Positions 24,275-34,080 of a stretch of 47,621 bases of DNA are shown one piece after another (position 1 is the first letter of the stretch; each line of letters starts with the position of its first letter). The notes beneath the pieces were generated by a model. It had not been told where the DNA came from. It searched no databases and saw nothing but the letters and a program-made list of their open reading frames with translations. A program made the translations under genes and the position numbers. The DNA lies in contig MTOQ01000039.1 in NCBI GenBank assembly GCA_002011735.1, positions 1 through 47,621 on the forward strand, given 5' to 3'. This stretch comes from Nitrospirae bacterium JdFR-81 (GTDB lineage Bacteria; Nitrospirota; Thermodesulfovibrionia; UBA6902).

Positions 24275-25251
24275 GGAGATCAACCATATTCCTTTTAACA
24301 GTCGCTCTATTATTCACCATCCCCTTTTATCTCTCTGGCTGTAGTGGAAAGGAGTCTGCAGAGAGGTTAAAAGAGGCCGGAAAGCCTGCTGGTGGAGGGA
24401 GGGGGACGGTTGATACGACAGGAACCACTCCTGAAGTATCGGGTCCAGAGGGTGTAGTGGAAGCTACGAGGGCAACAAAACTCCATATCGAGCCTGAAAA
24501 CCCCAAGAGGGGCGATCAGCTTATGGCGATGATGATGGAGTCAAAGGGTAAGGCCTATTACCAGTGGTATGTTAATGGAGAACTCCTAAAGGAGGGGAAT
24601 GAATCCACACTGAGCACAGAGGGTCTTGAGCGTGGTGATTCTGTTATGGTGAAGGTGAAGACCAGAGAGGGAGAATTTGTCTCAGAACCTGTCACCATAG
24701 TAAATGCTCCGCCTGTGATAAGGAAGGCCCTTCTCCTGCCTGTTTCCCCAAAGAGAGGGGATATATTGAGGGTGGAGGTGGAGGCTGAGGATCCTGACGG
24801 TGATGACTTCTCCTTAAGATATGAATGGAGTATAAACGGTGTGCCAGCAGGGACAGATTCAGAGACCTTACAGGCAGACATAAAGAGGGGAGACAATGTG
24901 ATTGTCAGGATTACTCCGGTTGATGCTGAATATGCAGAGGGCAGGACGGTGGAGCGGTCTGTTACGATCGGGAATGCCCCACCCGTGGTCGAAGGCGGGA
25001 TAAAGGGACTGAGGGTAGAGAATGGCAGGCTGACAGGCAGGATAGTTGTGACCGATCCTGATGGTGATGATGTAATGTTCAGTATAGTCAATGCACCAGA
25101 GGGCCTGGAGATTGATGACAGCGGTAATATCAGCTGGACATTGCCACCCTCGGCCGTAGGCACCCATACCATATCCGTAAAGGTCAGTGATGGATATGGG
25201 GGTGAGAGCCTCTTTAATTTTGAGCTCTCTCTGACACCTCGAAAGGGATAA
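24271..25251 (+). CDS. Lipoprotein with Ig/cadherin-like repeats
   Basis: Lipobox 'FYLSGC'; repeated 'DPDGDDFSLRYEWSINGVPAG' / 'DPDGDDVMFSIVNAPEGLEIDDSGNISWTLP'. Confidence 0.75.
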   Translation: MRRSTIFLLTVALLFTIPFYLSGCSGKESAERLKEAGKPAGGGRGTVDTTGTTPEVSGPEGVVEATRATKLHIEPENPKRGDQLMAMMMESKGKAYYQWYVNGELLKEGNESTLSTEGLERGDSVMVKVKTREGEFVSEPVTIVNAPPVIRKALLLPVSPKRGDILRVEVEAEDPDGDDFSLRYEWSINGVPAGTDSETLQADIKRGDNVIVRITPVDAEYAEGRTVERSVTIGNAPPVVEGGIKGLRVENGRLTGRIVVTDPDGDDVMFSIVNAPEGLEIDDSGNISWTLPPSAVGTHTISVKVSDGYGGESLFNFELSLTPRKG

Positions 25252-25339
25252 TCAGTAGTCTAATCTCTTCGGGCAGTAATTAATTGTACCTTGTTAAGCA
25301 GGAAAGGCTTTTGTTATACTTCAGTATAGCGGAGGTTCT

Positions 25340-25783
25340 ATGAATAGAGATAGAGAAAGTAAGAGGGAATCGGAGAGGCAGAAGGGTTTTACATTGATTG
25401 AGCTGATAGTGGTGATGATCATCCTTGGACTGCTTGCTGCACTTGTTGCCCCAAGGATGTTTGGAAGGGTGGGTGAGGCAAAGCAGAAGGCAGCCAAGGC
25501 CCAGATAGAGCTGTTTGGGACAGCCCTTGACTCCTTCCGTCTTGATGTTGGACGTTATCCGACAACCTCTGAGGGCCTTGAGGCCCTTATCAAACCTCCC
25601 CCAGGTGCCGAGGGCTGGAATGGCCCGTATTTGAAGAAGGAGGAGATACCCCTTGATCCCTGGAAGCATCCCTACCAGTATAGGTCACCTGGTGAACACG
25701 GGGATTATGACCTCTTCTCGTATGGTGCGGATAATGCAGAGGGTGGCGAGGGGGAGGATGCTGATATCGTAAGCTGGAAGTGA
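25340..25783 (+). CDS. gspG: Type II secretion major pseudopilin GspG
   Basis: 'RQKG|FTLIELIVVMIILGLLAALVAPRMFGRVGEAKQKAAKAQIELFGTALDSFRLDVGRYPTTSEGLEALI', 'YRSPGEHGDYDLFSYGADN'. Confidence 0.95.
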   Translation: MNRDRESKRESERQKGFTLIELIVVMIILGLLAALVAPRMFGRVGEAKQKAAKAQIELFGTALDSFRLDVGRYPTTSEGLEALIKPPPGAEGWNGPYLKKEEIPLDPWKHPYQYRSPGEHGDYDLFSYGADNAEGGEGEDADIVSWK

Positions 25784-25784
25784 A

Positions 25785-27122
25785 TCAGGGTATCTTTATG
25801 CCAAGGGCCTTTATCTTCCTGTGAAGGTTGCTCCTTTCAATCTCCATCTCCTCGGCCGTCTTTGAGACATTCCAGTTATGCTCCTTCAATTTCCTTATTA
25901 TAAAGTTCCTTTCAAACTGCTCCCTGGCCTCCCTGAGAGTCTTGGATTTATAGATATCCAGTGATTCTTCCTCCACGACAAAGGGCATCTCTTTAAAGTC
26001 GATGATCTCTGCAGGGTTCATGATGACAAACCTCTCTATGATGTTCTTGAGCTCCCTCACATTCCCTGGCCAGTCATAGCCCATAAGTGCCTGCATGGCA
26101 CGCTTGCTCAGTTTTTTTGGCTTCTGTCCATACTGCTGGGCAAACCCCTTAAGAAAATAGTCTGCAAGGAGCGGGATGTCCTCCTTCCTTTCTCTCAGTG
26201 GTGGTATGTGAATGGGTATGACATTGAGTCTGAAGTAAAGGTCTTCTCTGAAATTGTTCTTCTTGATCTCTTCCTGTAGGTTCTTGTTCGTGGCTGCTAT
26301 TATCCTTACGTCGACCTTTATCTTCTTGTTCCCACCAACCCTCTGAAACTCCTGTGTCTCTATGACCCTGAGGACCTTTGCCTGTGTCGCCTGTGACATA
26401 TCCCCTATCTCATCAAGGAAGAGGGTGCCTTCATGGGCCAGTTCAAACTTCCCCTTCTTTCTCTCAAACGCACCCGTGAATGAGCCCTTTTCATGGCCGA
26501 ACAGTTCACTCTCTATTAATTCATGAGGTATGGCTGCACAGTTGACCTCTATAAAGTTAGCGTTCCTGCGCGGGCTTTCATTATGTATCGCCCTTGCAAC
26601 GAGCTCCTTTCCTGTTCCACTCTCCCCATATATCAATATCCTGCTATGGGAGGATGCAGCCTTTTTTATCGTCTCCTTGAGGGCCATTATCTGGGGGCTC
26701 TGCCCTACTATCTCCCACCTCTCCTCCCCGATCCTTCTTTCCAGTCTCTGCATATCGAGGGCGTTCTTTATCAGGATCAGGACCTTCTCAAGTGAGAGGG
26801 GCTTTTCGAGGAAATCATAGGCACCTAATTTTATGGCATTAACAGCGGTATCTATGTTGCTATGCCCTGAGATCATGATTACGGATGTGAAGTTGTTCCC
26901 CTCCTTTATCCTTTTGAGCACCTCTATGCCATCCATTCCGGGTAGCCATACATCAAGGAGGACGATCTCTGGCGAGAATGCCTTAAACCGTTCCAATGCA
27001 TCCTCACCGGAGGAGGCGGTTATTACCTCATAACCTTCATCCTCAAGTATGCCTGAGAGCGTATCGAGTATGCCCTCTTCGTCATCAACTATGAGGATCG
27101 TTGCCTTGGTCGCTTTAGCCAT
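25785..27122 (-). CDS. Sigma54-dependent response regulator (NtrX-like)
   Basis: Receiver '[25 protein letters not shown]', AAA+ '[18 protein letters not shown]' and '[17 protein letters not shown]', C-terminal Fis-type HTH. Confidence 0.93.
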   Translation of the reverse strand: MAKATKATILIVDDEEGILDTLSGILEDEGYEVITASSGEDALERFKAFSPEIVLLDVWLPGMDGIEVLKRIKEGNNFTSVIMISGHSNIDTAVNAIKLGAYDFLEKPLSLEKVLILIKNALDMQRLERRIGEERWEIVGQSPQIMALKETIKKAASSHSRILIYGESGTGKELVARAIHNESPRRNANFIEVNCAAIPHELIESELFGHEKGSFTGAFERKKGKFELAHEGTLFLDEIGDMSQATQAKVLRVIETQEFQRVGGNKKIKVDVRIIAATNKNLQEEIKKNNFREDLYFRLNVIPIHIPPLRERKEDIPLLADYFLKGFAQQYGQKPKKLSKRAMQALMGYDWPGNVRELKNIIERFVIMNPAEIIDFKEMPFVVEEESLDIYKSKTLREAREQFERNFIIRKLKEHNWNVSKTAEEMEIERSNLHRKIKALGIKIP

Positions 27123-27128
27123 AGCACG

Positions 27129-27160
27129 GTTATGCGTAATGCGTGATGATTAATGGGTCA
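27129..27160 (+). repeat. Heptad repeat array 6 bp upstream of the ntrX-like start codon
   Basis: GTTATGC|GTAATGC|GTGATGA|TTAATGG|GTCA. Confidence 0.75.
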
Positions 27161-27237
27161 TATTTTAAGGGTATTCTTATCCACTGACTTCACATAATAT
27201 ATCATAAAAGTATGTGGTTCGTCTTGCAACTAAGATA

Positions 27238-27338
27238 GGATTCAAGGGCTCAGGTGAAGGAGGAAACATAAAGGCACAGAGGCCCTTGTTTGCTTTATCC
27301 CCTCATTGCCTGTTGCTATTACTCGAATCCTTGAACCT
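27238..27338. repeat. Imperfect inverted repeat pair in the ntrY-ntrX gap
   Basis: GGATTCAAGGGCTCAGG (27238-27254) versus inverted ACTCGAATCCTTGAACCT (27321-27338). Confidence 0.5.
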
Positions 27339-27361
27339 TTACCAACCAAATCATAATGTGT

Positions 27362-29401
27362 TTATTTATGTCCTACAGGCAATTCTATTATAAATTGTGT
27401 ACCCTTTGGCTTGTTATCCTGAACCCTTATATAGCCCCTGTGTTTTGCAATAATATTACTGACTATGGCGAGTCCCAGGCCCATACCTCCCTTCTTGGTT
27501 GAGAAGTATGGAAAGAATAATTTTTCCTTGTCCTCTTCATTGATACCTATACCCTCATCCTTGACCTCTATCCTCACGATATCCAGTTCTGGATCGTAAT
27601 ATGAATTGATCCATATGGTCTCGGTCTTTGCCTGGATCGCATTGTCAATGAGGTTTATTAAGGCCCTTTTTATCTGTTCCCTATCAACCTCGATCTCCAT
27701 GTCCTCTACAGAGGTATAGATCTTGACGTCTCTTATGTCGCTGTATAATTCAACCACCTCATCCACTATCTGTTTGATACTCGACGGTGCAAGGTTGATC
27801 CTTGGCATCTTGCCGAACCTTGAGAACTCATCCACAAGGGACTTAAGGCTGTTTGCCTCCTTCACGATCGTGTTTACAGATCTTCGGAGGGTCATGTCAA
27901 AGTCTTCGGCCTTCTCATTCCATTTCTTGAGCAGTCTCTCCGCGGAGAGTTTTATCGGGGTCAAGGGGTTTTTGATCTCGTGTGCCATTCTCTTTGCGAC
28001 CTCCTGCCACGCAAGGGCCCTCTGTGCAGCGATGATCTCGGTAAGGTTATCGAAGATGACGAGCGTGCCGATGAAGTTGTTTGAAGAGTCATTCAGTGTT
28101 GTGATATACACCCTCAGATCCATTGGCCTGCCATTGATATAGATATGTATATCCCTCTCTATCGATCCCTTACCCTTTTCAGCGAGCCTCTTGACCATTG
28201 AGCTGAGTTCCTCAGACTTCAGACTCTCAATGAGTTCTTTGTGGCCCTTGCCTATGAGGTCATCGCGTCGTATATCGAGCATCGAACATGCGGCATTGTT
28301 GGTGGTTACTATCTTGCCTGTCCTGTCCAGAAAGATGACGCCGGAGTTGATGCTCTCGAGGATGGCCTCCATGGTGAGCCTCCTTCGGTCTGACTCCTTA
28401 TATGCCCTTTCAAGAGACCTCTTGCTCTCATTAAGGTCGTTCACCATCTTGTTAAAGGAATTAATAAGGAGTCCTATTTCGTCATCCCTCGTATAATCTA
28501 TTTTGAAGTTGAGGTTTCCATGGGCGACGGCGTTTGTTGCCTCCACAAGGGATCGGATGGGTACCGTTATGCCCTTTGCTATCCTCAGGGATATCCACAG
28601 GGCAAGGAAGATGATCAAGAGCGTTGCAATGGTCAGCATTAAAAAGTATATGAACCTTATGGGCCTCTGCTGGATCCTGATCTGATTGTATTCATTATAT
28701 GATCTCCTGACGGATTCCATCTGTTCAACCACGTCTTTTGGTATGGTCTTTTGGACAAGGATGACACCCTCTATTCTCCCTGCATCAATTACAGGGGCGG
28801 CTGCCCTTATGATATCCCCTTCCTCGGTGGTCAGTATCTCCGAGGAGGTCTTACCACTGAAGGCCTCCTTTACTATCTCCATGCCGTTGTCCCTCTTGAG
28901 CATGGAGATCTTGAAGGTCTTGTCCGTGTGCCTAAAAGATGGTTTCTTAATATTTGAGGCGACAAACTCTGCTAAGTGTTCGGCATCGGTCCTCTCTGAG
29001 GCATAAAAGTATCTTGCCACATCCATTGAGTCGTATATTGGTTCTCGTATCTCAATGGAGAACCATGTATCAATGGAGTTCTTTATTAGCTGGATCGAGA
29101 GGATGAACAGGAGGGTGGATGGAATGAGCGTGAGGCTGACGAATGATACCACAAGCCTCGTCCTGAACCTCGAGCCGATGGTCTTTTTTCTCTTTTCAAG
29201 GTAGAGGTGGATGAGGTTTTTTGTAACAAAGAATATCAACAGGAGGAGATAGAGGATTATATTGACGATGATAAAGATGGCACCGATCCTTATGAGCAGG
29301 GGACCATGCTCTATACCAAGGTAGTTGAGGACTATGCCTGTTATAACTATTGCGATTACGCTGATGAGGAATAATGTGAGAAGTATCCTGAGGTTCTTCA
29401 T
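27362..29401 (-). CDS. NtrY-like membrane histidine kinase (HAMP, PAS, HisKA, HATPase)
   Basis: 679 aa; HAMP 'KGITVPIRSLVEATNAVAHGNLNF', H-box 'VAKRMAHEIKNPLTPIKLSAERLLKKW', 'GGMGLGLAIVSNIIAKHRG'. Confidence 0.93.
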   Translation of the reverse strand: MKNLRILLTLFLISVIAIVITGIVLNYLGIEHGPLLIRIGAIFIIVNIILYLLLLIFFVTKNLIHLYLEKRKKTIGSRFRTRLVVSFVSLTLIPSTLLFILSIQLIKNSIDTWFSIEIREPIYDSMDVARYFYASERTDAEHLAEFVASNIKKPSFRHTDKTFKISMLKRDNGMEIVKEAFSGKTSSEILTTEEGDIIRAAAPVIDAGRIEGVILVQKTIPKDVVEQMESVRRSYNEYNQIRIQQRPIRFIYFLMLTIATLLIIFLALWISLRIAKGITVPIRSLVEATNAVAHGNLNFKIDYTRDDEIGLLINSFNKMVNDLNESKRSLERAYKESDRRRLTMEAILESINSGVIFLDRTGKIVTTNNAACSMLDIRRDDLIGKGHKELIESLKSEELSSMVKRLAEKGKGSIERDIHIYINGRPMDLRVYITTLNDSSNNFIGTLVIFDNLTEIIAAQRALAWQEVAKRMAHEIKNPLTPIKLSAERLLKKWNEKAEDFDMTLRRSVNTIVKEANSLKSLVDEFSRFGKMPRINLAPSSIKQIVDEVVELYSDIRDVKIYTSVEDMEIEVDREQIKRALINLIDNAIQAKTETIWINSYYDPELDIVRIEVKDEGIGINEEDKEKLFFPYFSTKKGGMGLGLAIVSNIIAKHRGYIRVQDNKPKGTQFIIELPVGHK

Positions 29402-29964
29402 TTACCAATCCTGAAGGGAGGGGATTCCTTTATAAGGCTCATCTCCACCTCGGGCATCAGATACATGAGGAGGCCCATCAATCGTATGCGTTGCCTGCTC
29501 TTTGATTCCACAATGACCCTCACATAGTATGTTCCACTCTCAAGGGCCTTTATATTCATGAGGTCAACCCCTCTGACCGTGAATATCAAGGGCTTCATCT
29601 CCTCGAAGTCATCAAAATATCTTGTTGTATACTCTCCTCCCATTTTCCACGATAAATAGTACTGATCCCTGAGGGCATCATAACCAATATACCTTCTTAT
29701 CTTCCTTGCCACGACAAACTCATCCGGCCATAGCCTGCGCGTCCTTATCAGCTCCACCCTGAATACCAGCTCCTTCTCAATCCCTGAATCAATGAGCTCC
29801 TTCAGGCCTTTGACATAATCAATCGATGTATTTACAATTATTTCGTTGTTGATGATCCTGACCTCCGGACCTTTGATTACCGGTTTTGGTGGTGTGGCTG
29901 TGGATGTAGAGGTGAGCATGAGGGAGAGGATGATGAGGGTGGTGGAGAAGACTGTCTTCATCAT
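29398..29964 (-). CDS. DUF4390-like exported protein upstream of the NtrY-like kinase
   Basis: 188 aa with signal peptide; 'FRVELIRTRRLWPDEFVVARKIRRYIGYDALRDQYYLS'; overlaps kinase start. Confidence 0.65.
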   Translation of the reverse strand: MMKTVFSTTLIILSLMLTSTSTATPPKPVIKGPEVRIINNEIIVNTSIDYVKGLKELIDSGIEKELVFRVELIRTRRLWPDEFVVARKIRRYIGYDALRDQYYLSWKMGGEYTTRYFDDFEEMKPLIFTVRGVDLMNIKALESGTYYVRVIVESKSRQRIRLMGLLMYLMPEVEMSLIKESPPFRIGK

Positions 29965-30046
29965 TTTCTGGTAAATTTCGTTAAAAATCTATATGATTAT
30001 AACATACAGATTTACAAAGTAGATATGTCAGGGAGGAGGGATAGTT

Positions 30047-30529
30047 ATGCAACTGAAGGGTGTCAGGATCGAGATACCAGAGGGCTGTAATATCATCCTT
30101 GGGCAGACCCATTTTATCAAGACGGCCGAGGATCTATACGAGATTATCGCCACCACCGTCCCGCAGGCAAGGTTTGGTATCGCCTTTACCGAGGCATCAG
30201 GCCCGTGTCTTATAAGGAAAGAGGGGAACGATGAGGGCCTGATAGAGGTGTGTGTCAGGAATCTTATGAATATCGGAGCAGGTCATGTCTTCTGTATACT
30301 CCTCAGGGATGCATTCCCCATAAATGTCCTTAATGCTATAAAGGGCTGTCCTGAGGTCTGCAACATATACTGCGCAACAGCCAACCCACTTGAGGTGGTG
30401 ATTGCTGAGACAGAGCAGGGCAGGGGGATAGTGGGTGTGATAGATGGGTCTTCGCCAAAGGGTGTCGAGGCTGATCAGGACAGGGCTAAGAGGAAGGAGT
30501 TTCTGAGGAAGATAGGATACAAGCTTTGA
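30047..30529 (+). CDS. Adenosine-specific kinase family protein (DUF355)
   Basis: 'EIPEGCNIILGQTHFIKTAEDLYEIIATTVPQARFGIAFTEASGPCLIRKEGND', 'IYCATANPLEVVIAETEQGRGIVGVIDGSSPKGVE'. Confidence 0.85.
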   Translation: MQLKGVRIEIPEGCNIILGQTHFIKTAEDLYEIIATTVPQARFGIAFTEASGPCLIRKEGNDEGLIEVCVRNLMNIGAGHVFCILLRDAFPINVLNAIKGCPEVCNIYCATANPLEVVIAETEQGRGIVGVIDGSSPKGVEADQDRAKRKEFLRKIGYKL

Positions 30530-30532
30530 TCT

Positions 30533-31684
30533 TTAAAGCCTGTTCACATGATTTGTTATTGAAAAGCCCCGTAGGCGTGGTCTTTCAACACCCTTGGACT
30601 GGATCATTACCCTGTGTGTTTCTCCCATGCCCTGTGGCAGTATAAGCCCCTTGAGCCCTGTCACGATGAATGGATAGTCAGGCGAATCACCATAAAGCTC
30701 TATGATTATCTCATCGATGCCTGATGCGACAAGGAATATGCCCTGTGGGCAGTAGCCTATCGTCCTGAAACCGAGCTCACGTCCCCATAGATGGAGGGAT
30801 GAGAAGTTCACATGTGCTGTGATATCCTGCTCACCGATATGCTCATAAGGGTCTTTACTGATGCGATGTCTGTAATAGCATAGCAGGGTTCCCCTTGATC
30901 GTTCCTCGTCGTAATATTCATCTGATGTATACCCATAGTCAATAGTGAACAGGAAGCCCCTTTTAAGGATCATTGCCATCTCTTCCAGCCAGCCCCTTAT
31001 CTCCAGGTTTATCTCTGTCCTGTAGTCAGGAGGCAGTTGGATGGAGAACTGCCTAAAGTATTTCATGAGATTGTCCTCATTAACCTCTTGTTTTATCTCC
31101 AAAAATCTGTCATTTTTGACATCAATGTATATCTCTCTCAGTCTATCCTCCATCACCACTATGTGCACAGGGAAAGAGTCGAGCAGTTCATTGCTGAATA
31201 TGCATCCTTCGATCCCTGGTGTGATTTCATTTATATGTTTAACCCATCTTATCCTGTCCCTGTATCCCTCAAGTAGTGCCTTCTGCCTCTCAGCGATGTA
31301 GGGGTTGAGCTCCACGATCACATATCTCAGTGTTGAGAGGAAGGCGTCCTTTTGCTCTATGCCCTTACCAGTGTTTTGAGTGGACAGGTAATCGAATATG
31401 TCCCTGCACAGATGACCAGCCCCTCCACCCATCTCGACCACATAAAACTCCTCGGGCCTCTCCATGTTCGACCACATCTCCATCAGCACCCTTGCAATCA
31501 TGGCGCCAAAGGCAGGATGGAGGTGGGGTGATGTGTAAAAGTCGCCTTCTCTCCCAAGGGGTAGTCTCTGTGAGGCATAATACCCGAGCCCTGGATAGTA
31601 GAGTGCCATCTCCATAAAATCCCTGAATGTAATGGGACCTTCTCTCCTGATGCGTTCAATAATTATGTCCCTTAGTGATGGCAT
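30533..31684 (-). CDS. SAM-dependent methyltransferase, MidA/NDUFAF7 family
   Basis: 'GPITFRDFMEMALYYPGLGYYASQRLPLGREGDFYTSPHLHPAFGAMIARVLMEMW', 'VVEMGGGAGHLCRDI'. Confidence 0.92.
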   Translation of the reverse strand: MPSLRDIIIERIRREGPITFRDFMEMALYYPGLGYYASQRLPLGREGDFYTSPHLHPAFGAMIARVLMEMWSNMERPEEFYVVEMGGGAGHLCRDIFDYLSTQNTGKGIEQKDAFLSTLRYVIVELNPYIAERQKALLEGYRDRIRWVKHINEITPGIEGCIFSNELLDSFPVHIVVMEDRLREIYIDVKNDRFLEIKQEVNEDNLMKYFRQFSIQLPPDYRTEINLEIRGWLEEMAMILKRGFLFTIDYGYTSDEYYDEERSRGTLLCYYRHRISKDPYEHIGEQDITAHVNFSSLHLWGRELGFRTIGYCPQGIFLVASGIDEIIIELYGDSPDYPFIVTGLKGLILPQGMGETHRVMIQSKGVERPRLRGFSITNHVNRL

Positions 31685-31722
31685 CTCAATAGTATATCAG
31701 ATAGTGTCGCTCACGATTGGAT

Positions 31723-31751
31723 TTGACAGGCCGTCTCATTAGTGTTACAAT
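31723..31751 (+). promoter_or_regulatory. Sigma70 promoter of nikR
   Basis: TTGACA (31723-31728) - 17 nt - TACAAT (31746-31751). Confidence 0.8.
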
Positions 31752-31768
31752 CTTAATAAAAGTAACAC
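31742..31768 (+). promoter_or_regulatory. Candidate NikR operator
   Basis: Perfect dyad GTGTTAC-N13-GTAACAC, overlapping the -10 element and ending 1 nt before the nikR ATG. Confidence 0.85.
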
Positions 31769-31769
31769 C

Positions 31770-32186
31770 ATGGCGCTGAAGAGGTTTGGCATATCCCTGG
31801 ATGAGGCACTCCTGGAGAGGTTCGATGCCCTTATATCGAGAAAGGGCTATGCAAACAGGAGTGAGGCAATAAGGGATCTTATAAGGGATAGCCTTGTAAG
31901 GGAGGAGTGGGAGGATGGCAGAAAGGAGACCGTTGGAACGATAACCATTGTCTACTCTCACGACAAGAGGGAACTTGCAGATGCACTGATAGACTTTCAA
32001 CATGACTTCTATACATCTGTGCTCTCATCACTACACATACACCTTGATGAACATAACTGTCTTGAGGTGATCGTTGTTAAAGGGAAGGCAAGAGACATAA
32101 GGAGGATAGCGGACAGGTTGATAGGGACAAAGGGTGTGAAGCATGGAAGGCTTACATTGACGACAACGGGTAAGTATCTTAGATAA
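31770..32186 (+). CDS. nikR: Nickel-responsive regulator NikR
   Basis: RHH N-terminus '[41 protein letters not shown]', ACT-like domain with '[28 protein letters not shown]'. Confidence 0.95.
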   Translation: MALKRFGISLDEALLERFDALISRKGYANRSEAIRDLIRDSLVREEWEDGRKETVGTITIVYSHDKRELADALIDFQHDFYTSVLSSLHIHLDEHNCLEVIVVKGKARDIRRIADRLIGTKGVKHGRLTLTTTGKYLR

Positions 32187-32245
32187 TTTTTTCCATCTCT
32201 GGTAGCACGAATATAAATTTCGTAGTATCAGGGAGGGGGCTTATC

Positions 32246-33268
32246 ATGCATATGTCAGATGCATTACTTTCTCCTGCTGTTGGAGGGAGTTTCTGGGCAG
32301 GTTCATTTGGCCTTATAACATACTGTGCGAACAGACTGAAGGATCGCGTTGATGACAGGATCGTGCCACTGATGGGTGTCCTCGGGGCATTTGTGTTTTC
32401 AGCCCAGATGATAAACTTTACGATACCTGGGACGGGCTCAAGCGGGCACATCAGTGGTGCCATGCTACTTGCCATCCTGCTCGGTCCATATGCAGGGTTT
32501 ATAGTCATCTCATCGGTGCTTATAATCCAGTGCCTATTCTTCGGAGATGGGGGCCTGCTTGCGCTTGGCTGTAATATCTGGAATCTGGGCCTCTATCCAT
32601 GCTTCGTGGCCTATCCACTTGTCTATAGGCCAATTGCAGGGACGGGTGCATCCAGCAGGAGGATCATGATCGCATCGGTGCTTGGTGTTGTTGTTGGGCT
32701 TGAGCTTGGGGCCTTCAGTGTGGTGGTTCAGACCGTGCTATCAGGCAGGAGTGAGCTTCCATTTAAGGCATTTGTAGCCGCCATGTTGCCTATACACCTT
32801 GCAATAGGGCTCGTAGAGGGCCTTGTTACCGCAGGCATAATAAACTATGTGAGGAAGGCCATGCCAGGGTTTTTGGAGGGGCGATCGTTATCAGATATGA
32901 GAGGCACCATGAAGGGGGTTGTGATTGCGTTTGCCGTGATGGCGCTGCTTACAGGTGGTGTGCTCTCATGGTTCGCCTCTACCCATCCTGATGGGCTTGA
33001 GTGGTCTGTCGAGAGGGTGTATGGTGAAAGGGAATTGCCCGTGGATGGAGGTGTTATAACACGGTGGTTCAGAGATATCCAGGAGGCATTGACCATACTG
33101 CCTGATTATGATATCCCGGCAGACAGTGGGGGGCAGGCCGATACCGTAGAGGGGTATCCATCTCCTGATGTGGGGACGTCGCTGTCAGGTGTTGTGGGTG
33201 CACTGATGGTAGGGATCGTGATATTATTCATTGGTATGGGTATAAGACACAGGAGGTTGAAAGGTTAG
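32246..33268 (+). CDS. Nickel/cobalt ECF transporter S-component CbiM/NikM fused to PDGLE domain
   Basis: 'MHMSDALLSPAVGGSFWAGS' with His near N-terminus; C-terminal 'WFASTHPDGLEWSVERV'. Confidence 0.93.
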   Translation: MHMSDALLSPAVGGSFWAGSFGLITYCANRLKDRVDDRIVPLMGVLGAFVFSAQMINFTIPGTGSSGHISGAMLLAILLGPYAGFIVISSVLIIQCLFFGDGGLLALGCNIWNLGLYPCFVAYPLVYRPIAGTGASSRRIMIASVLGVVVGLELGAFSVVVQTVLSGRSELPFKAFVAAMLPIHLAIGLVEGLVTAGIINYVRKAMPGFLEGRSLSDMRGTMKGVVIAFAVMALLTGGVLSWFASTHPDGLEWSVERVYGERELPVDGGVITRWFRDIQEALTILPDYDIPADSGGQADTVEGYPSPDVGTSLSGVVGALMVGIVILFIGMGIRHRRLKG

Positions 33269-33279
33269 GATTAAGGGTC

Positions 33280-34080
33280 ATGACATCTTTTGATAAGGCC
33301 TATTTTAATCTCGGATACATCGATACCCTGTCATACGGGGATAGCTTTGTCCACAGGCTCGACCCAAGGGTAAAACTGATAGTAACCATTGTCTTTATAG
33401 TCTCTGTTGTCTCATTCCCGAAGTATGAGATCCTGAGGCTCATCCCTTTCTTTCTCTTCCCTGTGTTCATGATGACAGCAGGCAACATCCCCTCTGGCTT
33501 TGTCCTGAAGAGGATGCTATTTGTCTCACCGTTTGTCATCATGACAGGCATATTCAATCCCATCCTTGACAGCAAGACCTTTCATCTCGTCAGTGGGCTG
33601 ACCATCTCTGCTGGCTGGGTCTCCTTTTTCTCCATCATGTTGAGGTTCCTCCTTACGGTCAGTTCAGCTCTCCTGCTCATTGCAACCACATCCTTTTATG
33701 GTGTCTGCCATGCCCTTAATTCCCTGGGTCTTCCAAGGGCGTTTGTCATCCAGATGGTGTTCCTGTACCGATATACCTTTGTTCTTGCAGGAGAGGCGAT
33801 GAGGATGGTCAGGGGCGTTACCATCAGGTCATCTAACAGGGGCATGGGTATGGGCACATTTGTCAACCTCCTTGGTGTGTTGTTTCTGAGGACGATGAAG
33901 CGCTCTGAGGCGATATATCAGGCAATGTGTTCAAGGGGATTTGATGGTGAGGTCAGGTTGTTGAGGAGCCTCAGGATCAGATTGAATGACCTGGCTTTTG
34001 CTATTATATCTATAACACTCTTTATTATATTCAGGTGGTTTGATATCCCAGGTTATATAGGTGGTCTGGTGATAAGATGA
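33280..34080 (+). CDS. ECF transporter T-component CbiQ/NikQ
   Basis: 'HRLDPRVKLIVTIVFIVSVVSFPK', 'GVTIRSSNRGMGM', 'RSEAIYQAMCSRGFDGEVR'. Confidence 0.93.
   Translation: MTSFDKAYFNLGYIDTLSYGDSFVHRLDPRVKLIVTIVFIVSVVSFPKYEILRLIPFFLFPVFMMTAGNIPSGFVLKRMLFVSPFVIMTGIFNPILDSKTFHLVSGLTISAGWVSFFSIMLRFLLTVSSALLLIATTSFYGVCHALNSLGLPRAFVIQMVFLYRYTFVLAGEAMRMVRGVTIRSSNRGMGMGTFVNLLGVLFLRTMKRSEAIYQAMCSRGFDGEVRLLRSLRIRLNDLAFAIISITLFIIFRWFDIPGYIGGLVIR

Noticed and set aside
24558-25172. 204-aa minus-strand ORF
   Set aside because: Antisense to the lipoprotein gene; Ser/Pro-rich mirror-frame composition.
27315-27345. tRNA T-loop-like 'ctcgaatcc'
   Set aside because: No cloverleaf or acceptor stem can be built around it; it is part of the imperfect inverted repeat.
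32207-32223. ACGAA-N7-TTCGT dyad upstream of cbiM/nikM as a second NikR operator
   Set aside because: Does not match the GTGTTAC/GTAACAC dyad found at nikR; too short to claim.
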